64,000 bases of DNA from CAZNPL01 sp964574815 (GCA_964574815.1 CAZNPL010000019.1:1-64000); one strand, 5' to 3'; positions 1 through 9,469 are shown, counted from the first letter of the stretch. Program-made: numbers and translations. The notes: generated by a model from the letters alone, not told the origin.

Positions 1-3
1 CCC

Positions 4-165
4 CGTCCCTTCGTCCCTGCCCCTTTCCCCTACGTGCCTCCGTGCCTTCGTGCCTTCGTGCCTCTTCCTTCCAAACGAAGCCACCAAAACCCCCAGCCGC
101 CAGCCCCGCCCCGCAGGCAAGCCTTCGTCCCTCCGTCCCTACGTCCCTTCGTCCCTCCATCCCTG
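4..165. repeat. Degenerate octanucleotide tandem repeats
   Basis: Three clusters of an 8-bp unit of the form YCGTSCCT lie at about 4-18, 33-64 and 125-165. The unit alternates between CGTCCCT and CGTGCCT, with the eighth base varying. The spacer between clusters is C-rich and has no open frame of note. The array sits just before the first gene of the window and continues to the left edge, so its full length is unknown. It looks like a slippage-prone intergenic repeat; no function is evident. Confidence 0.7.
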
Positions 166-205
166 TCCCCTCCCAGTTGACGAGTGATCCGTGAAGTCCC
201 ACTCT

Positions 206-2038
206 ATGACCTCTTTGCTGAGAGTTTCCCGCTGGACACACGGAGCACGGCGCGTGCGGCCGGGACCTCGCATCCAGTTCGCCTTGCTGGCCCTGGCCGT
301 CGTGGTCATGCATTGGCCCAGCCTGCGCACTGGCCGGCTTCTGGACGACGTGCTCGTGCTGGACCGGTGCGAGAAGCTGCCGTGGAGCGCCCTGCTGGCC
401 AAAGGGTTCGAGTTCGAGCGGGTCGAACTTGGAAACGTCTGGTGGATCGAGCAGGAGACCATCCTCCATTACTTCCGACCCCTGCTCTTGGTCACATTCC
501 GCCTGCCCATGATGGTGTTCGGCCGGTCGGACTTCGCGCAGCACGCCATCAACCTGCTCATTCATCTGGCGACGGCCGGGGTGCTGCTCGCCCTGGCGCG
601 GCGATTGTTCCGGGACCCGCGAGCCGCGTTCCTGTCCTCGCTGTTCTTTGCGGTCAGCCTGCACCCGCGGTGGTCGATCCTCCTGATCTCGGCCCGGAAG
701 GAGCCGCTGGTCGGGCTGCTGCTGCTGTCCACCTTCTACCTGCACCTTCGAAACCGATGGCTCTGGGCGGCGCTGCCGTTCGCCGCGGCGCTGCTCACTG
801 GAGAGCACGCGGTAGTCTTCCCGGTGATGGCGGTCCTCTGGGACGTACTTCATCCGAAGCGGCTCGACGCCGGCGCCAACACCGAGGCGGAGCTCGGTCA
901 ACCGGCGGCTCGCCCCCTCTGGCCGGCCTGGTTGCTTTACTTCGGAATGGTGGGCGTCTACCTTGGCGTCCGCTTTGCCGCCCTGGACGGCGTTTCGCTC
1001 CCCGCGCCGCCTTACTATAATGACCCACTGGCCCCGGGCTTCATCCCGTATGCTTTGCTCAAGCTGTTCGTGGTGGCGTTCTCGCTGACGACCACGGTGC
1101 CCTACGTTGATCGTCTGATCATGGACATGTGGCTCAACCATCCGGGTGCGTTCGCCGGATGCGTGGTCACCGTGGCGCTGATCATCGCGCTTTTGCTGGC
1201 GGCCGCCCCCGAACGCCGCAGGCCGCTCACCTTCCTGGTGCTGGCTGGCGTGGCATTCCTTCCGTTCATGCCGATGGCGGCGATCCCCTTCTACCTCTAC
1301 ACCCCGAACATCTTCTACGCCCTCGCCGCCGGGGCGGCGCTGGACGGCGATAAAGCGGCGCCGCTGAGAGGGTGGAGTCGGTACCGCAGGCTGCTGGCCA
1401 TGTTGGTATTCGCCGCGGCACTGGGCAACTTTGTCATCACCATGGTCATACACTGGGGACCGACCCGCTCACCGTTCGCCCCCGGTCCCGACGCGCCGCA
1501 AAGAATCGCGGCTTCCGTCGCGGAACTGCTCGAGCGCGAGGAGGTGGCCGCCGACCGCCGAATCCTCTTCGTAAACGTGCCGTCTCCGCCGCCGTTCTTC
1601 TACTTTACTTACGTACTGTCGCAGGAGACCGGGCGCGACCCGGAGCACCTGGCCGTCGTGGCCAGCCGGCCTCGACGCAAGGCCGGCCCGGCGGCCGACG
1701 TGACGCTCACCCGCCCGCACACGCTGCTGATCGAAAGCCGCGAGCGCCCGTATTTCGATAACCCAGTCAAGCGGCTGCTGTGGTTCTTCCCGGAGGGGAT
1801 CACCTCCGTGGGGCGAAGGTTCGAGCGAGGCTGGTGGAGCGTCACGATCGAGGACGTCGGCGAACCGCCCGATTCTTCCGACCGTGGCCACCGGTTCTTC
1901 TCGGAGGAGCCCGGCATCACAGCCTTGTCCGTCGACATACGCCCCGACGCTCCGCCGCCTTTGGTCGTCGGGTTCCGAGATGCCGAGCCGCGCGTTCTCT
2001 TCGACCTTGCCGACGTACACGGCGGGCAAGGGGAGTAA
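206..2038 (+). CDS. Polytopic membrane protein, GT-C glycosyltransferase-like
   Basis: A 610-residue integral membrane protein. The first hydrophobic helix is followed by an acidic DD pair (LLDDVLVLDRC), then HYFRPLLLVTF, an HAINLLIHLATAG helix and an ISARKEPL loop. That order resembles TMTC/PMT-like GT-C glycosyltransferases, in which an acidic pair in the first extracytoplasmic loop is catalytic. About ten hydrophobic segments fill residues 20-420, and a soluble C-terminal region of about 190 residues follows. An in-frame GTG lies 15 bases upstream at 191; the ATG at 206 is preferred only because it is an ATG. If the assignment is right, it would transfer sugar from a lipid-linked donor on the outer face of the membrane. 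The fold is inferred and no acceptor can be named. Confidence 0.55.
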   Translation: MTSLLRVSRWTHGARRVRPGPRIQFALLALAVVVMHWPSLRTGRLLDDVLVLDRCEKLPWSALLAKGFEFERVELGNVWWIEQETILHYFRPLLLVTFRLPMMVFGRSDFAQHAINLLIHLATAGVLLALARRLFRDPRAAFLSSLFFAVSLHPRWSILLISARKEPLVGLLLLSTFYLHLRNRWLWAALPFAAALLTGEHAVVFPVMAVLWDVLHPKRLDAGANTEAELGQPAARPLWPAWLLYFGMVGVYLGVRFAALDGVSLPAPPYYNDPLAPGFIPYALLKLFVVAFSLTTTVPYVDRLIMDMWLNHPGAFAGCVVTVALIIALLLAAAPERRRPLTFLVLAGVAFLPFMPMAAIPFYLYTPNIFYALAAGAALDGDKAAPLRGWSRYRRLLAMLVFAAALGNFVITMVIHWGPTRSPFAPGPDAPQRIAASVAELLEREEVAADRRILFVNVPSPPPFFYFTYVLSQETGRDPEHLAVVASRPRRKAGPAADVTLTRPHTLLIESRERPYFDNPVKRLLWFFPEGITSVGRRFERGWWSVTIEDVGEPPDSSDRGHRFFSEEPGITALSVDIRPDAPPPLVVGFRDAEPRVLFDLADVHGGQGE

Positions 2039-2167
2039 GACCAGCCAGAACCGGCTCGCGACGATACCCTCTTTCCGTGCCCGCCAACCTGCAGACGTCA
2101 ACGACGGCAATCGCCGGCGCCCAGGCCCGGCTTACCGCAAGTCGGGCCCCGCGACGCACCGATATGC

Positions 2168-2818
2168 GTGATGGGGATTCTCCTGTGCGCGCACCGAAAG
2201 CGGGCCGCCGTGAATGGAAGAGTCCGAACATCACTTCGACGCAAGCTTCTGGTCTGGCGGGCCCGAATCGCCGTGCCGTCGCTGCTGGCCGGGGGCGACG
2301 AGCGCAATGTCATTCCCTACTATGCGGCGGCCACCGGCGGGACCGCGATTCTGATCATCGGCGCGCTTGCGTGGCTGATCGAGTTGCCGCTGCTCTTTCC
2401 GGCGCTGGGACCCAGCGCGTTCATCCTGCTGACCGCTCCGTTCTCGCGCGCGGCAGCCCCCAGGTCGGTCATCGTCGGACATGTCGTCGGCATCGCGACC
2501 GGATTTCTCGTCTGGCAGCTCGTGAGCCTGCTCTGCGGCGAGCCGTTCAGCACCGCGAGCGGCGGCTGGCCGGTGCTGCTCAGTCCCTCACTGGCCATGG
2601 CGATCGTCTGCATGCTGCTGGCGTGGCTGTCGTGCCCGCACGCGCCGGCCTGTGCCAGCACGCTGATTGCGTCGCTGGGGGCGGCGCGAGGTTGGCCCGA
2701 ATTGCTCGGGATGGTCGGCGGCGTCGTGCTCCTCACCGCACAGGCCGTGATGATCGGCCGCCTCGCGGGGATTAACATGCCGCTGTGGCGCCCCCGCCCG
2801 CGTCACGCGGCCCCGTGA
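2168..2818 (+). CDS. HPP family integral membrane protein
   Basis: A 216-residue protein with four to five hydrophobic helices. LLFPALGPSAFILLTAPFS, followed by a conserved GH (VIVGHVVGIATGF) and PHAPACASTLIASLG, matches the HPP family pattern (P-x-L-G-P-S-A ... G-G/H-H ... H-P-P-A-x-A). The family signature HPP is PHAP here. Family members are small membrane proteins, some implicated in nitrite transport in plastids and cyanobacteria; most are uncharacterised. The GTG at 2168 is directly followed by an ATG at 2171, so either could start. Its 3' end overlaps the end of the convergent gene at 2772-3359 by 47 bases. Confidence 0.7.
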   Translation: MMGILLCAHRKRAAVNGRVRTSLRRKLLVWRARIAVPSLLAGGDERNVIPYYAAATGGTAILIIGALAWLIELPLLFPALGPSAFILLTAPFSRAAAPRSVIVGHVVGIATGFLVWQLVSLLCGEPFSTASGGWPVLLSPSLAMAIVCMLLAWLSCPHAPACASTLIASLGAARGWPELLGMVGGVVLLTAQAVMIGRLAGINMPLWRPRPRHAAP

Positions 2819-3359
2819 CGACCGTACGTCGGCATCGTATCGACACCGTCGTCGCGATAAGAATCGCCAGCGCCAGCACGAGGCAGCCCCACTGCGACGA
2901 CGTCGGCACCGTGAATGCCAGACAGATGTCACCGGCGAAGGGCTCCTGCTGCGCGTCGAATGTCACACTGCCGACGAAACACAGCGTGCCGGTCAACTCG
3001 CCCGGCGGCGTCACGTCGTACGTCACCAGCGTCGGGTACGGGCCGCCGAAGAAAGGCCCCCACTTCACCTTCTCGGCCTGGGCGTCCCAGGTGCCGCCGT
3101 CGCTGACGTTCGAAACGACCCACCCCGACGGTGGCGCGTCCTCCAACGCCGCGACCTGCGTCCCACCCGGTATGTCCAACACAATGGAAACGGTGAACGT
3201 CTGGCCCGCGCTGAACCCGGACAGATCCCGGACGGCCGCATCGCCGTACGCTGCGTGCGCAGCCATCACCCATCCAGCAACAAGGGCCGCCGCAATTGCA
3301 TCAGGCACGCCGCGCCGACGGCGGCGCGACGTGCCGGCTTCCCTCCTGACCACCTTCAT
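2772..3359 (-). CDS. Secreted KWGPF-domain protein with IPTL-CTERM-like tail
   Basis: 195 residues. An arginine-rich N-terminus is followed by a hydrophobic segment (signal peptide, residues about 17-35). One beta-rich domain (about 45-135) carries the landmarks GTQVAALEDAPPSGW, SDGGTWD and KVKWGPFF, and also occurs twice in the neighbouring 965-residue protein. The C-terminus has VPTSSQWG (151-158), a hydrophobic helix (159-174) and RCRR. This is the three-part layout of IPTL-CTERM sorting tails (motif IPTLSEWG, helix, basic cluster), which are processed by exosortase-like enzymes. About 17 residues follow the basic cluster, longer than usual. The ATG at 3359 was chosen because it begins the signal peptide; an in-frame start at 3419 would add 20 unlikely residues. 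The cargo domain's function is unknown. Confidence 0.7.
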   Translation of the reverse strand: MKVVRREAGTSRRRRRGVPDAIAAALVAGWVMAAHAAYGDAAVRDLSGFSAGQTFTVSIVLDIPGGTQVAALEDAPPSGWVVSNVSDGGTWDAQAEKVKWGPFFGGPYPTLVTYDVTPPGELTGTLCFVGSVTFDAQQEPFAGDICLAFTVPTSSQWGCLVLALAILIATTVSIRCRRTVVTGPRDAGGGATAAC

Positions 3360-3433
3360 CCCCCCGAAGCAAAGTACCTCATCATCGCCGGGCGTCAACG
3401 GCAACGCCGGCCGGCCCACCCGCCTTTACTGTG

Positions 3434-6331
3434 CTATCGTATTGTTACTGGGTGAACCTCACCGTCGATCGATACCCGGCCACTCAGACTGTTCAACAGC
3501 TCCTTACGATCCGGGCGCAAGCGGCGCGCCATCGCCCGATCGGTGTCCCGCTCGAGCTCGAAGCTGACGGGGCGAGCCACGTTCTCGGTGAACGGCCCCC
3601 ACTTGACCTTGCGATGGACCCCGTCCCAGCGGCCGTGGTCCGTAATTCTGGTCGCCTTCCAGCCGGTGGGCACGGCAAACTCGAGCGCGGTGGCCGAGTC
3701 GGCCGGCGCCAAGATGCGTATGGAGACCAGTAGGCTCGTCCGGCTGTCGGAAGCACGGACGAACGCGGCCGCGCCGCCCGCGGACTCCGCGGGGCTCGAC
3801 GCCGGCGTCGTCGCATCGCACAGCCCCGAGTTCGGCGGCGGGCACGGTGCCGGGAACCAGTTCTGTTCGGACTCGTCCCAGCAGTAGCACTCGCCGTGCC
3901 GCCAGATGTACGCCGCCCGCGTCACGCCGGCTAAATCGTCGTTGCAGCCAACCTTCCACGCGCAGGCGTAGCCGATCAGCTCGCACAAAGAGATGCGCCC
4001 GTCGCGACACCGCCCCTCCGGACAGGTCGTGCAGTCGCCGATCGGGCAGGCCGGACACGGCGGCTGCGGCAGGTCGGCCTGCATGAACGGCGGGCAATCC
4101 AGCGTCAGGCACGCGACGCCGCAAATCCGCTCGTTCTCGCCGTCGACGGAAATGGTGCCGCTGAAGCACGGCGGGACGGCCGTATCGTTCAGCGGAATCA
4201 CGTGGTACGAAACCGCGTCCGGGATCGAGCCGGCAAAGAACGGTCCCCACTTAACCTTCCAATTGACCGAATCAAAAGTGCCGCCGTGGCTGATGTTCGT
4301 GACCGCCCAGCCCTCCGGCGGTCCGTCCTCGATTGCCACGACCGAAGTCCCCGCCGGCGGCGTGAGTTCGATGCGGACGACCAGCGGTATCTGTGGGCAG
4401 TAGGTGTTGGAGACGCTCAGGAAGTAGCGCGTCGCGGCGCAGGGCGTCGGCTCGCACGGTCCCCAGTAATCGATGGAGACGGCCGCAGCCTCGGCCTCGC
4501 ATTCGTTGCCGTAGGTCACGCCGTCGCAGCCGCAGACCGGGTCATAGTATTCCGGGCAGACCTCGGGGATGTCGGTGCAGACTCCCAGCACCGTGGGATC
4601 GTCACAGGTGCCGGTGGGGAACTTGCAGAACTCGTCAACCTCGCACGGCGGGTGCGAACCGTCACGCGAGCAAACGCGCGCGCATTCCCCACGGTGCAGA
4701 ATGGAGACGCCGGCTGCGTACGCCTCGCAATCGTTTCCATAGGTAACGTTGTCGCAGCCGCAAACCGGATCCCAGACGTCCGGACACCCCGACGGAATCG
4801 GCGTGCACATGCCCGGGTGGACGCCGTCGTCGCAAGTGCCCTCCGGGTAGAGGCAGAAGAGGCCTGCGGCACATGGCGGCAACCCGAGGGCCTCACTGCA
4901 CGGACGTTCACAGGGTCCAAGGTGAAGGATGGACACGGCTGCGGCGTCCGCCTCGCACTCGTTGCCGTAGGTGACACCGTCGCAGCCGCACACGGGGTCG
5001 TAGATGTCGGGGCATGCCTCCGGAATGGGGGAGCATGTTCCGGGCAGCGCCGCCGTACCGCAGTTGCCGATCGGGAACTTGCAGAACTCGTTCGGTTCCG
5101 GACAGTCACTCTCCACGAAGCAGTACGGCTCGCATTCGCCGTAATGCAGGAGCGAAACCTGGTTCGCATCGGACGTGCACTCGTTGGGGTATGTGACCCC
5201 GTCGCAGCCACAGACCGGATCCCACAGAAACGGGCAGTCCTCCGGAATCGGCGTGCAGAGACCGGGCACGTCGAAGTCGCAGTGGCCGGTCGGCGCCTTG
5301 CAGAACTCGCCGGCGGGGCACGCGGCCCCGTCCGGCGTGCAGAACGCGGTGTTTGCCGGATCCGCCACCACGTGCAGCACCGTGTCGAAACACTCGAAAT
5401 TGTTCATCGTGACCACAATGTCGATGTGCGGCAGCCCACCGCCGGGAACGATGCCGCTGTCGAAATGGACCTCCTCCTCGTTCCCTACGACGAGCTCCAA
5501 GCCCAGACGATGCTGCGCGATGAAGTCCCCGAGCAACTGGTAGACACCGAAGCCGTCAATCGGAATGCTGTCACCGACCGAATTGGCCAATACGTGCCAG
5601 TTCACATCCACAACGGCAAACTCGCTGAAAGCCGGAGGTTCATCCACCAGCGGTACGAAGGCGAACGTTCCCGCCATCGGAATGTCCGGCCCCAGCAGGC
5701 AATCGCAAGGATCGAAGCAGCCTCGCTGGAACGTGCTGCCGTCCACAAGCGTGTACGGAATGATCTCGGTCGCAGGCACAACCTCGGCGTCGATTACGAA
5801 GGCCGTATCGAAGCAGTACAGGTCGTTGATCGAAACGGTGATGTTAATGTGGGTCACGCTGCTGTCGTCGTACAGCACCCATCCGCTGTCGAAGTGCTGC
5901 ACCGGCTCGTCGCCGACATGCAGATCGAGGATCATGCGGTGCTGTACGACGGTGATGGGATCGGGGCTGCCGACAAAGTAAGAACCCGAACCAATGACGC
6001 GCAGCGGCTGGACCGTGCCGTCTGCGTTTTCGAAGGGAACGGTCCAGTTGACGTCCTCGACGGCGAATTCGTGCACGACCCCGTCGAAGCCGACCGGCGT
6101 CACTTTGAACACGCCTCGCACACCGCTCTGCACAAGCAGCGGGCAGAGGCATGGCGGGAAACAGCCGTGTTGGTAAGAACTCTCCGCAGTCAGCCTGAAG
6201 ATGCCGCCGTCGGTCGGAAGGCCCGGCTGGGCCCATGCCGACGATGGGCAAACAAGAAGGCCCGCAACAGCAACGCTGCAGGCCACCACCAAGATCCGCG
6301 CACTTCGTGTGGTTTCAATCCGGCTCGCCAT
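3434..6331 (-). CDS. Large secreted protein with four Kazal domains and two KWGPF domains
   Basis: 965 residues, start ATG at 6331 with GGGGGA seven bases upstream. A signal peptide ends at SSAWA. Order of parts: two copies of a 140-residue N-terminal domain (FAVEDVNW ... QHR ... HFDSG ... CFDT); four Kazal-type repeats, each preceded by a small FCK-P-GxC cysteine motif and each built on DPVCGCDGVTYGNEC (residues about 355-400, 430-475, 505-550, 580-626); a KWGPF domain (640-740); a cysteine-rich DGRISLCELIGYACAWK ... IWRHGECYCW segment; and a second KWGPF domain at the C-terminus (865-963). Kazal domains inhibit serine proteases in eukaryotes, so a secreted protease inhibitor is plausible but unproven. 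It lies 74 bases upstream of the related gene at 2772-3359 on the same strand and may be co-transcribed with it. Confidence 0.8.
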   Translation of the reverse strand: MASRIETTRSARILVVACSVAVAGLLVCPSSAWAQPGLPTDGGIFRLTAESSYQHGCFPPCLCPLLVQSGVRGVFKVTPVGFDGVVHEFAVEDVNWTVPFENADGTVQPLRVIGSGSYFVGSPDPITVVQHRMILDLHVGDEPVQHFDSGWVLYDDSSVTHINITVSINDLYCFDTAFVIDAEVVPATEIIPYTLVDGSTFQRGCFDPCDCLLGPDIPMAGTFAFVPLVDEPPAFSEFAVVDVNWHVLANSVGDSIPIDGFGVYQLLGDFIAQHRLGLELVVGNEEEVHFDSGIVPGGGLPHIDIVVTMNNFECFDTVLHVVADPANTAFCTPDGAACPAGEFCKAPTGHCDFDVPGLCTPIPEDCPFLWDPVCGCDGVTYPNECTSDANQVSLLHYGECEPYCFVESDCPEPNEFCKFPIGNCGTAALPGTCSPIPEACPDIYDPVCGCDGVTYGNECEADAAAVSILHLGPCERPCSEALGLPPCAAGLFCLYPEGTCDDGVHPGMCTPIPSGCPDVWDPVCGCDNVTYGNDCEAYAAGVSILHRGECARVCSRDGSHPPCEVDEFCKFPTGTCDDPTVLGVCTDIPEVCPEYYDPVCGCDGVTYGNECEAEAAAVSIDYWGPCEPTPCAATRYFLSVSNTYCPQIPLVVRIELTPPAGTSVVAIEDGPPEGWAVTNISHGGTFDSVNWKVKWGPFFAGSIPDAVSYHVIPLNDTAVPPCFSGTISVDGENERICGVACLTLDCPPFMQADLPQPPCPACPIGDCTTCPEGRCRDGRISLCELIGYACAWKVGCNDDLAGVTRAAYIWRHGECYCWDESEQNWFPAPCPPPNSGLCDATTPASSPAESAGGAAAFVRASDSRTSLLVSIRILAPADSATALEFAVPTGWKATRITDHGRWDGVHRKVKWGPFTENVARPVSFELERDTDRAMARRLRPDRKELLNSLSGRVSIDGEVHPVTIR

Positions 6332-6592
6332 GACTCGATCCCCCAAATGGCACCAACTCCACTTCGCTTCACCCACAGGACAGGACCCATAATATAACCC
6401 GTGGAGCGCACCAGATCAAGGGATTTCTGAAGAACCTTACTCCTTGCGAACACGCCGCAATCAATTCGGCGCTGCCGAGATCCTTAGGAATTGTTAAGGT
6501 CGGTGACAAAGGCTCGTTCCCCGCTTCGTAGCGTCGATCAGGCCCGCCGGCGGGCGGCCTCCGTCCCACGCAAGCGGTACTCAGAAGGAGCC

Positions 6593-6612
6593 TGCCCACG
6601 CAAGCATGGGCA
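6593..6612. repeat. REP-like palindrome, copy 1
   Basis: TGCCCACGC AA GCATGGGCA forms an inverted repeat with six-base outer arms, one C-A mismatch and an inner GC/GC pair. The same core recurs, without mismatch, at 18266-18289. It lies in the 372-base spacer between two genes transcribed leftward (3434-6331 and 6704-9244). The rest of the spacer (6332-6703) holds the ribosome binding site of the 3434-6331 gene and further GC-rich repeats (CATGCATGCCTGC), but no convincing gene. Confidence 0.55.
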
Positions 6613-6703
6613 CCCATGCATGCCTGCACGGGCGTGCGTTTGGGGTGTGTCTCGGCGGGGGTCTCGCCCGAGTGCTCTTACGATCATTTGGCGCGCAAGC
6701 TAT

Positions 6704-9244
6704 TCAATTTGGGGGATTTAAGTCGGGTGCGTCGCTTGCAGTTTCGTCATCCGCGGTGGTGGGCTCTTCGATTGCTTCGGCGCCCTCGCCTTCCTCGATT
6801 TCGACCTCGCTCAGGCCGCGCATGGTCTGGGAGACACGCAACCAGTATTCAAAGGCCTTCTCCATGGCCAGCCACAAGAGGCTGTCCTGTGGATACTCGC
6901 CGTGTTCATCACGCGTCCCGGCGGGCATTCCTGTCAGGAGTTCGAGAGCCTGCTGGATGGACTCGACGGCGTAAACCGCGAAGCGGCCTTCGGCACATGC
7001 TTCGACGACGTCCTGGCGGAGCATGAGCTCGCCCGCGTTGGGCTTGGGGATGATCACGCCCTGGGCGCCGGTGAGGCCGACGTCGCGGCAGGTATCGTAG
7101 AAGCCCTCGATCTTCTCGTTGACACCGCCGACCGGAAGCATGTGACCATGCTGGTCGATGGCACCGGTCATGGCCAAGTCCTGCCGGAGCGGGACTTCGG
7201 TCAAGGCGCTTAACAGGCAGCATACTTCGGCCCCAGAGGCGGAGTCGCCGTCGATCTGGCCGTAGCTCTGTTCAAAGGCGACCGAGGCATGGAAGGTCAA
7301 CGGGTGTTCGGTCCGCAGGAGATTGCGCAGGAGGCCTCCGAGAATGTAGAAGCCCTTGGTGTGGATCGAGCCGCTGAGAGCGGCCTCGCGCTCGATGTTG
7401 ACCACGCCGGCGGTGCCTGCGCCGATGGAGGCGGTGATCCGCGCGGGGAAGCCGTAGACGAGGGAGCCGGCCTGGATGACGGCGAGGCCGTTCAACTGGC
7501 CGACTTGTTTGCCGATGGTCTGGACGCGGATGGTGCCGTCGGCGAGCAGTTCGCGGAAGCGGCGCGAGGGCAGGTCGGCGCGTCGCTTGGTTCGACGGAC
7601 GGCCTCGGCAACGTGCTCGGCGGCGACGAGTCGAGCGCTTGCCTTGGCGGCGACGAAGGCGGCCTCGCGGGCGATGTCGGCGAGCCGGCCGAATCGCGTG
7701 GTCAGCTTGCCGGTGCGGGCGACGATGCGGGCGCCGTGGTCGACCAGGGCGGCGATTGCGGTGCGGTCGAAGTGGAGCAGGTCCTCTTCACGCGCGATGC
7801 GGGCGAGCACTTCAGCGTACCCGACGGCGCCCTCGGCGTCGCGCGGGATCTGGGTGTCGAAATCGGCCAGCACCTTGAAGAGATTGGGGAAGTCGGGATC
7901 GTACGTGTCGAGGACGGCGTAGACGTAGGCGTCACCAATGAGGATCACCTTGACGTGGAGGTCGATGGGTTCGGGTTTGAGGAAGGCTCCGAACCATGGT
8001 AGGTAGATCTCCGGCGGCGCGATTTCAAGGCGGCCGGTGCGGAGCGTGCGGACCAGCACTTTCCACGCGGCCGGCTCGCGCATGACGTCGCGGGCGTCGA
8101 GGAGTAGGTAGCCGCCGTCGGCTCGAAGGATGGAGCCGGCGCGGATCATGTGGTGATCGGAGAAGGCGGTCTCGCGAGGCCCGGCGGTGCGGTCGATCGT
8201 GCCGAGGAGGTTGGCCATTGTCGGCGCGTTCTCGATGATCATCGGGCACGATTCGTCGGGCGCGTGAGTCAGGAGCACGTTGACGCGGTAGCGGCGCGTG
8301 ACGTCAGGTTCCTTCTGCTCTTCCGGTGGGCCTTTCGCGGCGATCTCGTCGACGAGCTCTTCGAGAAACGTGGCCACGCTGTCCTCGGGGTATTCGGCCC
8401 GGATCGAGCTGACGAATCCGGCGAGGACGGCTCGGACGGCCCGCTCGCGGAGTTGGCGGGAGGCCTCGAGGTGCTGGCGGCGGATCTCGTTGACCTTCGC
8501 GGTGACCTCCTGAAACTGCTCCTGGAATCGGGCGTGCTCTCTTTCGAATGCGGCGACCTGCTCGTCGTCGATCTCGCCGCTCTCGCGGAGTTTCTGGAAC
8601 TCATCGGGGCCAACGGGTTTGCCGTCGACGAGGGGGACGATGGCCGACTGCTGCGTGGGGCCTGCCTGGAAGCTGACGAGGCCGAGTCCGGCTTCCTGAA
8701 GGGCCTCTTCGAACGGCTGGATCACCTGTTTGACTTTTTCGTGGAACTCGCGTTCGAGGGCGTTCCAGCGTGTTCGCATTCCTTCGGAGGAGAGGGTGGC
8801 CGCAAGCTCGTCGCGGATGAAATCGGCGAGTTGGTCGATCTTTTTGCGGAAGGCGGGGCCACGTCCGCGGCGGAGGGTGATGAGGCGCGGCCGATCGGGC
8901 TGGTTGAAGTTGTGGACGTAGCAGCGATCGCGCGTCTCCGGGCAGACGGGTTGAATTTCCTGCATGAGGCGGCGGACGAGGGTCATGCGGCCCGTGCCGG
9001 TGAGGCCTCTAACGAAGACGTTCTGGCCGGAGGCGTTGGTTTCGAGTCCGAACCGCAGGGCCTCGACGGCGCGTTCCTGCCCGATGACGCCGACGACGGG
9101 TTCGATGTCGGCCGTGGAGTCGAAGGGAAGATCTTCGGGCCTGCATCGCCAACGAAGGGCGTCAGGCGGCAGCGGTGTTGGTGGCTTTGCAGGAGGCGCA
9201 GGGTTTGTGTCGGACGCTTCAGTATTGTCGGGCTGGTCGTTCAT
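6704..9244 (-). CDS. Lon-family (AAA/S16) ATP-dependent protease
   Basis: An 846-residue protein of the Lon-related group that has an AAA ATPase domain without the canonical Lon N-terminal domain (COG1067 type). The nucleotide-binding loop is GLTGTGRMT (about 80-88), with arginine where Walker A usually has lysine; GxGR is common in this group. A coiled-coil/helical insertion follows at about 170-300. The S16 protease domain is intact: DGDSASGAE gives catalytic Ser668, and GGVNEKIEGF gives Lys711. The last 30 residues are acidic and probably disordered. It would degrade misfolded or specific proteins in the cytoplasm. No neighbour hints at a substrate. The start ATG at 9244 is used, as the next methionine lies deep inside the domain. 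Confidence 0.85.
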   Translation of the reverse strand: MNDQPDNTEASDTNPAPPAKPPTPLPPDALRWRCRPEDLPFDSTADIEPVVGVIGQERAVEALRFGLETNASGQNVFVRGLTGTGRMTLVRRLMQEIQPVCPETRDRCYVHNFNQPDRPRLITLRRGRGPAFRKKIDQLADFIRDELAATLSSEGMRTRWNALEREFHEKVKQVIQPFEEALQEAGLGLVSFQAGPTQQSAIVPLVDGKPVGPDEFQKLRESGEIDDEQVAAFEREHARFQEQFQEVTAKVNEIRRQHLEASRQLRERAVRAVLAGFVSSIRAEYPEDSVATFLEELVDEIAAKGPPEEQKEPDVTRRYRVNVLLTHAPDESCPMIIENAPTMANLLGTIDRTAGPRETAFSDHHMIRAGSILRADGGYLLLDARDVMREPAAWKVLVRTLRTGRLEIAPPEIYLPWFGAFLKPEPIDLHVKVILIGDAYVYAVLDTYDPDFPNLFKVLADFDTQIPRDAEGAVGYAEVLARIAREEDLLHFDRTAIAALVDHGARIVARTGKLTTRFGRLADIAREAAFVAAKASARLVAAEHVAEAVRRTKRRADLPSRRFRELLADGTIRVQTIGKQVGQLNGLAVIQAGSLVYGFPARITASIGAGTAGVVNIEREAALSGSIHTKGFYILGGLLRNLLRTEHPLTFHASVAFEQSYGQIDGDSASGAEVCCLLSALTEVPLRQDLAMTGAIDQHGHMLPVGGVNEKIEGFYDTCRDVGLTGAQGVIIPKPNAGELMLRQDVVEACAEGRFAVYAVESIQQALELLTGMPAGTRDEHGEYPQDSLLWLAMEKAFEYWLRVSQTMRGLSEVEIEEGEGAEAIEEPTTADDETASDAPDLNPPN

Positions 9245-9469
9245 GGTGGTACATCATGGCAGAAGCGGGCCGAGTCGGAAAGTGCCTCCCGTGAACTTGA
9301 GCGGAGCGCCAGAGGCTTGTGGAAGTTGGCTTCGCCGAGGCGGCTGGCGCAAGAACCGCATCCCGGAACATCCACCGACGAGCTCTGGAATCACACAACA
9401 GCTACCCATCGAGACGATCAGGCACCGTCGGGGACCAGTTCGATCGACGATTCATCGCCTACTGATAGC

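Noticed and set aside
184..1020. Open frame of 278 codons overlapping the first membrane protein
   Set aside because: It is in another frame of a GC-rich gene, rich in Arg/Ala/Pro and without protein-like hydrophobic pattern.
4202..6397. Plus-strand open frame of 731 codons across the Kazal protein
   Set aside because: Antisense shadow; the minus frame has a signal peptide and conserved Kazal motifs.
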